Of a DNA stretch of 64,000 nt, positions 63,214 through 64,000 are shown piece by piece. This DNA comes from JABDBL01 sp963845445 (GTDB lineage: Bacteria; Cyanobacteriota; Vampirovibrionia; Obscuribacterales; Obscuribacteraceae): assembly GCA_963845445.1 (NCBI GenBank), contig CAWJSE010000002.1, forward strand, positions 1,922,001 through 1,986,000, in the 5' to 3' direction. Position 1 is the stretch's first letter; the number at the start of each line of letters is the position of its first letter. The notes under the pieces are model-generated. The model did no database searches, was not told where the DNA came from, and was given only the letters and a program-made list of their open reading frames with translations. The position numbers were made by a program, and so were the translations under genes.

Positions 63214-64000
63214 TTAGTCAATGTAAATACTCGGTAGATTAGACTCCAGATAATAATGCTTGCGATCTGCTGCAATTATAACTAGTGCTATTTTATGATT
63301 TCCTTTGCCTAAAGATGGCACTTGAACGGTAGCGGTAAAACCGCAACCACTTAAACTGTTATCATTGAAAAATTTGCCAACATCGGGACGAGACTGCTCA
63401 TAAGCACAAGGAATTAAATTATCATCAATCTTCAGAAGGACCAAACTCGCCAATTTTTTTTCTGTAGGATCAATGGCCCAACCGCGCCATTTTAGAACAT
63501 CTTGGCCAATGGCTTTAATCCGTATTTGAGATTTACCGGCTATGGGAGACTCGTTCAATGCTTCTACATTGTAATGCCGATGATCTCTTTGGACAAATTT
63601 GCTTTCTAGAGGATATAGTCCAGCTAAGGACACATCTTTCTCAGCAAAACAGGACCAATGATTTTTTTCCACTACAGGTAGCATATCCTTCTTAAGCTCG
63701 TCGGTTAAAGGATACAACTTGTGAAGAGTTTCATCCGTTTGAAATCTATAAGTTTTAGTAATTTGCTTAAGCTCTAAACGCTCAGCTTTAACTATTGGGC
63801 CACTCGCTAACCCGTACTGATTACCTAGAGTAACCATCAAAAACGTTAAGGCTATGAGAGCCCCTTGCTGAAAGCCAAAATTCTTCGGAGAACGCAAATA
63901 GTTGCTAATTATTATTATATAAAGTCCTGAATATGCGAAAAGAGGAACCGTGGCGTACCTGGAAAGACAAGCGCTATTCATGCCACATTTAAGTCTACCA
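63214..64000 (-). CDS. Paralog of the GT-C-like membrane protein (5' end cut by window)
   Basis: The frame is open through the window end (GRLKCGMNSACLSRYATVPL aligns with GRLHLGMHSASYSRYSTVSL of the neighbour), so the N-terminal membrane region lies beyond 64000. Seen here are the last helices (about 63770-63980) and the C-terminal module (WRGWAIDP, IDDNLIPC, YEQSRPDVG, CGFTAT, LGKGNHKI). It is a tandem duplicate of 61270-63105. Confidence 0.7.
   Translation of the reverse strand, partial: GRLKCGMNSACLSRYATVPLFAYSGLYIIIISNYLRSPKNFGFQQGALIALTFLMVTLGNQYGLASGPIVKAERLELKQITKTYRFQTDETLHKLYPLTDELKKDMLPVVEKNHWSCFAEKDVSLAGLYPLESKFVQRDHRHYNVEALNESPIAGKSQIRIKAIGQDVLKWRGWAIDPTEKKLASLVLLKIDDNLIPCAYEQSRPDVGKFFNDNSLSGCGFTATVQVPSLGKGNHKIALVIIAADRKHYYLESNLPSIYID

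Overview
This 64 kb window is AT-rich bacterial chromosome from a Gram-negative-type cell: there are signal peptides, a beta-barrel-like secreted protein, a TonB/TolA-C-like domain, an AlgI/AlgX-type periplasmic acetylation pair, and many TPR proteins. No rRNA, tRNA, CRISPR array, insertion sequence or phage gene was seen, and nothing fixes the phylum. The mix (TPR-matrixin proteins, Asn/Pro/Gly repeat secreted proteins, FecR-like proteins, no photosynthesis genes) would suit a non-photosynthetic relative of Cyanobacteria, but that is a weak inference from gene style only.

Left part (1-9 kb, minus strand): a tight four-gene operon, UbiA-type prenyltransferase > PEP-synthase-like phosphotransferase with a ~340-residue repetitive linker > DUF3419/BtaA-like aminocarboxypropyl transferase > phytol/dolichol-kinase-like membrane enzyme. 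These genes have the right chemistry for an undescribed prenyl-lipid or polar-lipid pathway. An S66 LD-carboxypeptidase and an EamA transporter follow. From 9 to 24 kb lie accessory secreted and metabolic genes: a clan-A-like glycoside hydrolase, a GNAT, a frameshifted TPR protein, a UbiB/ABC1 kinase, an L7/L12-CTD-like membrane protein, a lipase-like hydrolase, a PLD nuclease, a PDC-type decarboxylase, a seven-repeat propeller and a quinone oxidoreductase.

Middle part (24-44 kb): two divergent TPR-matrixin metalloproteases, a signal peptidase I fused to an exported domain (and split by a frameshift), an SrpA-type catalase, small repeat proteins, a patatin, proB-proA, an AlkB-type hydroxylase, a HTH regulator divergent from an MFS transporter, a secreted protein with a perfect 14 x 15 bp repeat, and a FecR-like protein that is also frameshifted. 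Three of these genes need a -1 shift at short A/T runs to read through, which suggests either homopolymer errors in the assembly or real decay.

Right part (44.8-64 kb): a surface-polysaccharide locus. It has SGNH/AlgX-like and AlgI-like acetylation genes, an acyltransferase 3, a DegT/DnrJ aminotransferase, three GT2 glycosyltransferases, a NeuD/PglD-like acyltransferase and four large polytopic membrane proteins (two YfhO/GT-C-like, two related to each other). Five proteins here share one C-terminal beta-rich module (SGW...IDxx...YxxxRxDVA...CG[FY]...LxxGxH) that replaces other C-termini in paralogs. This module is the most striking system-level signal in the window.
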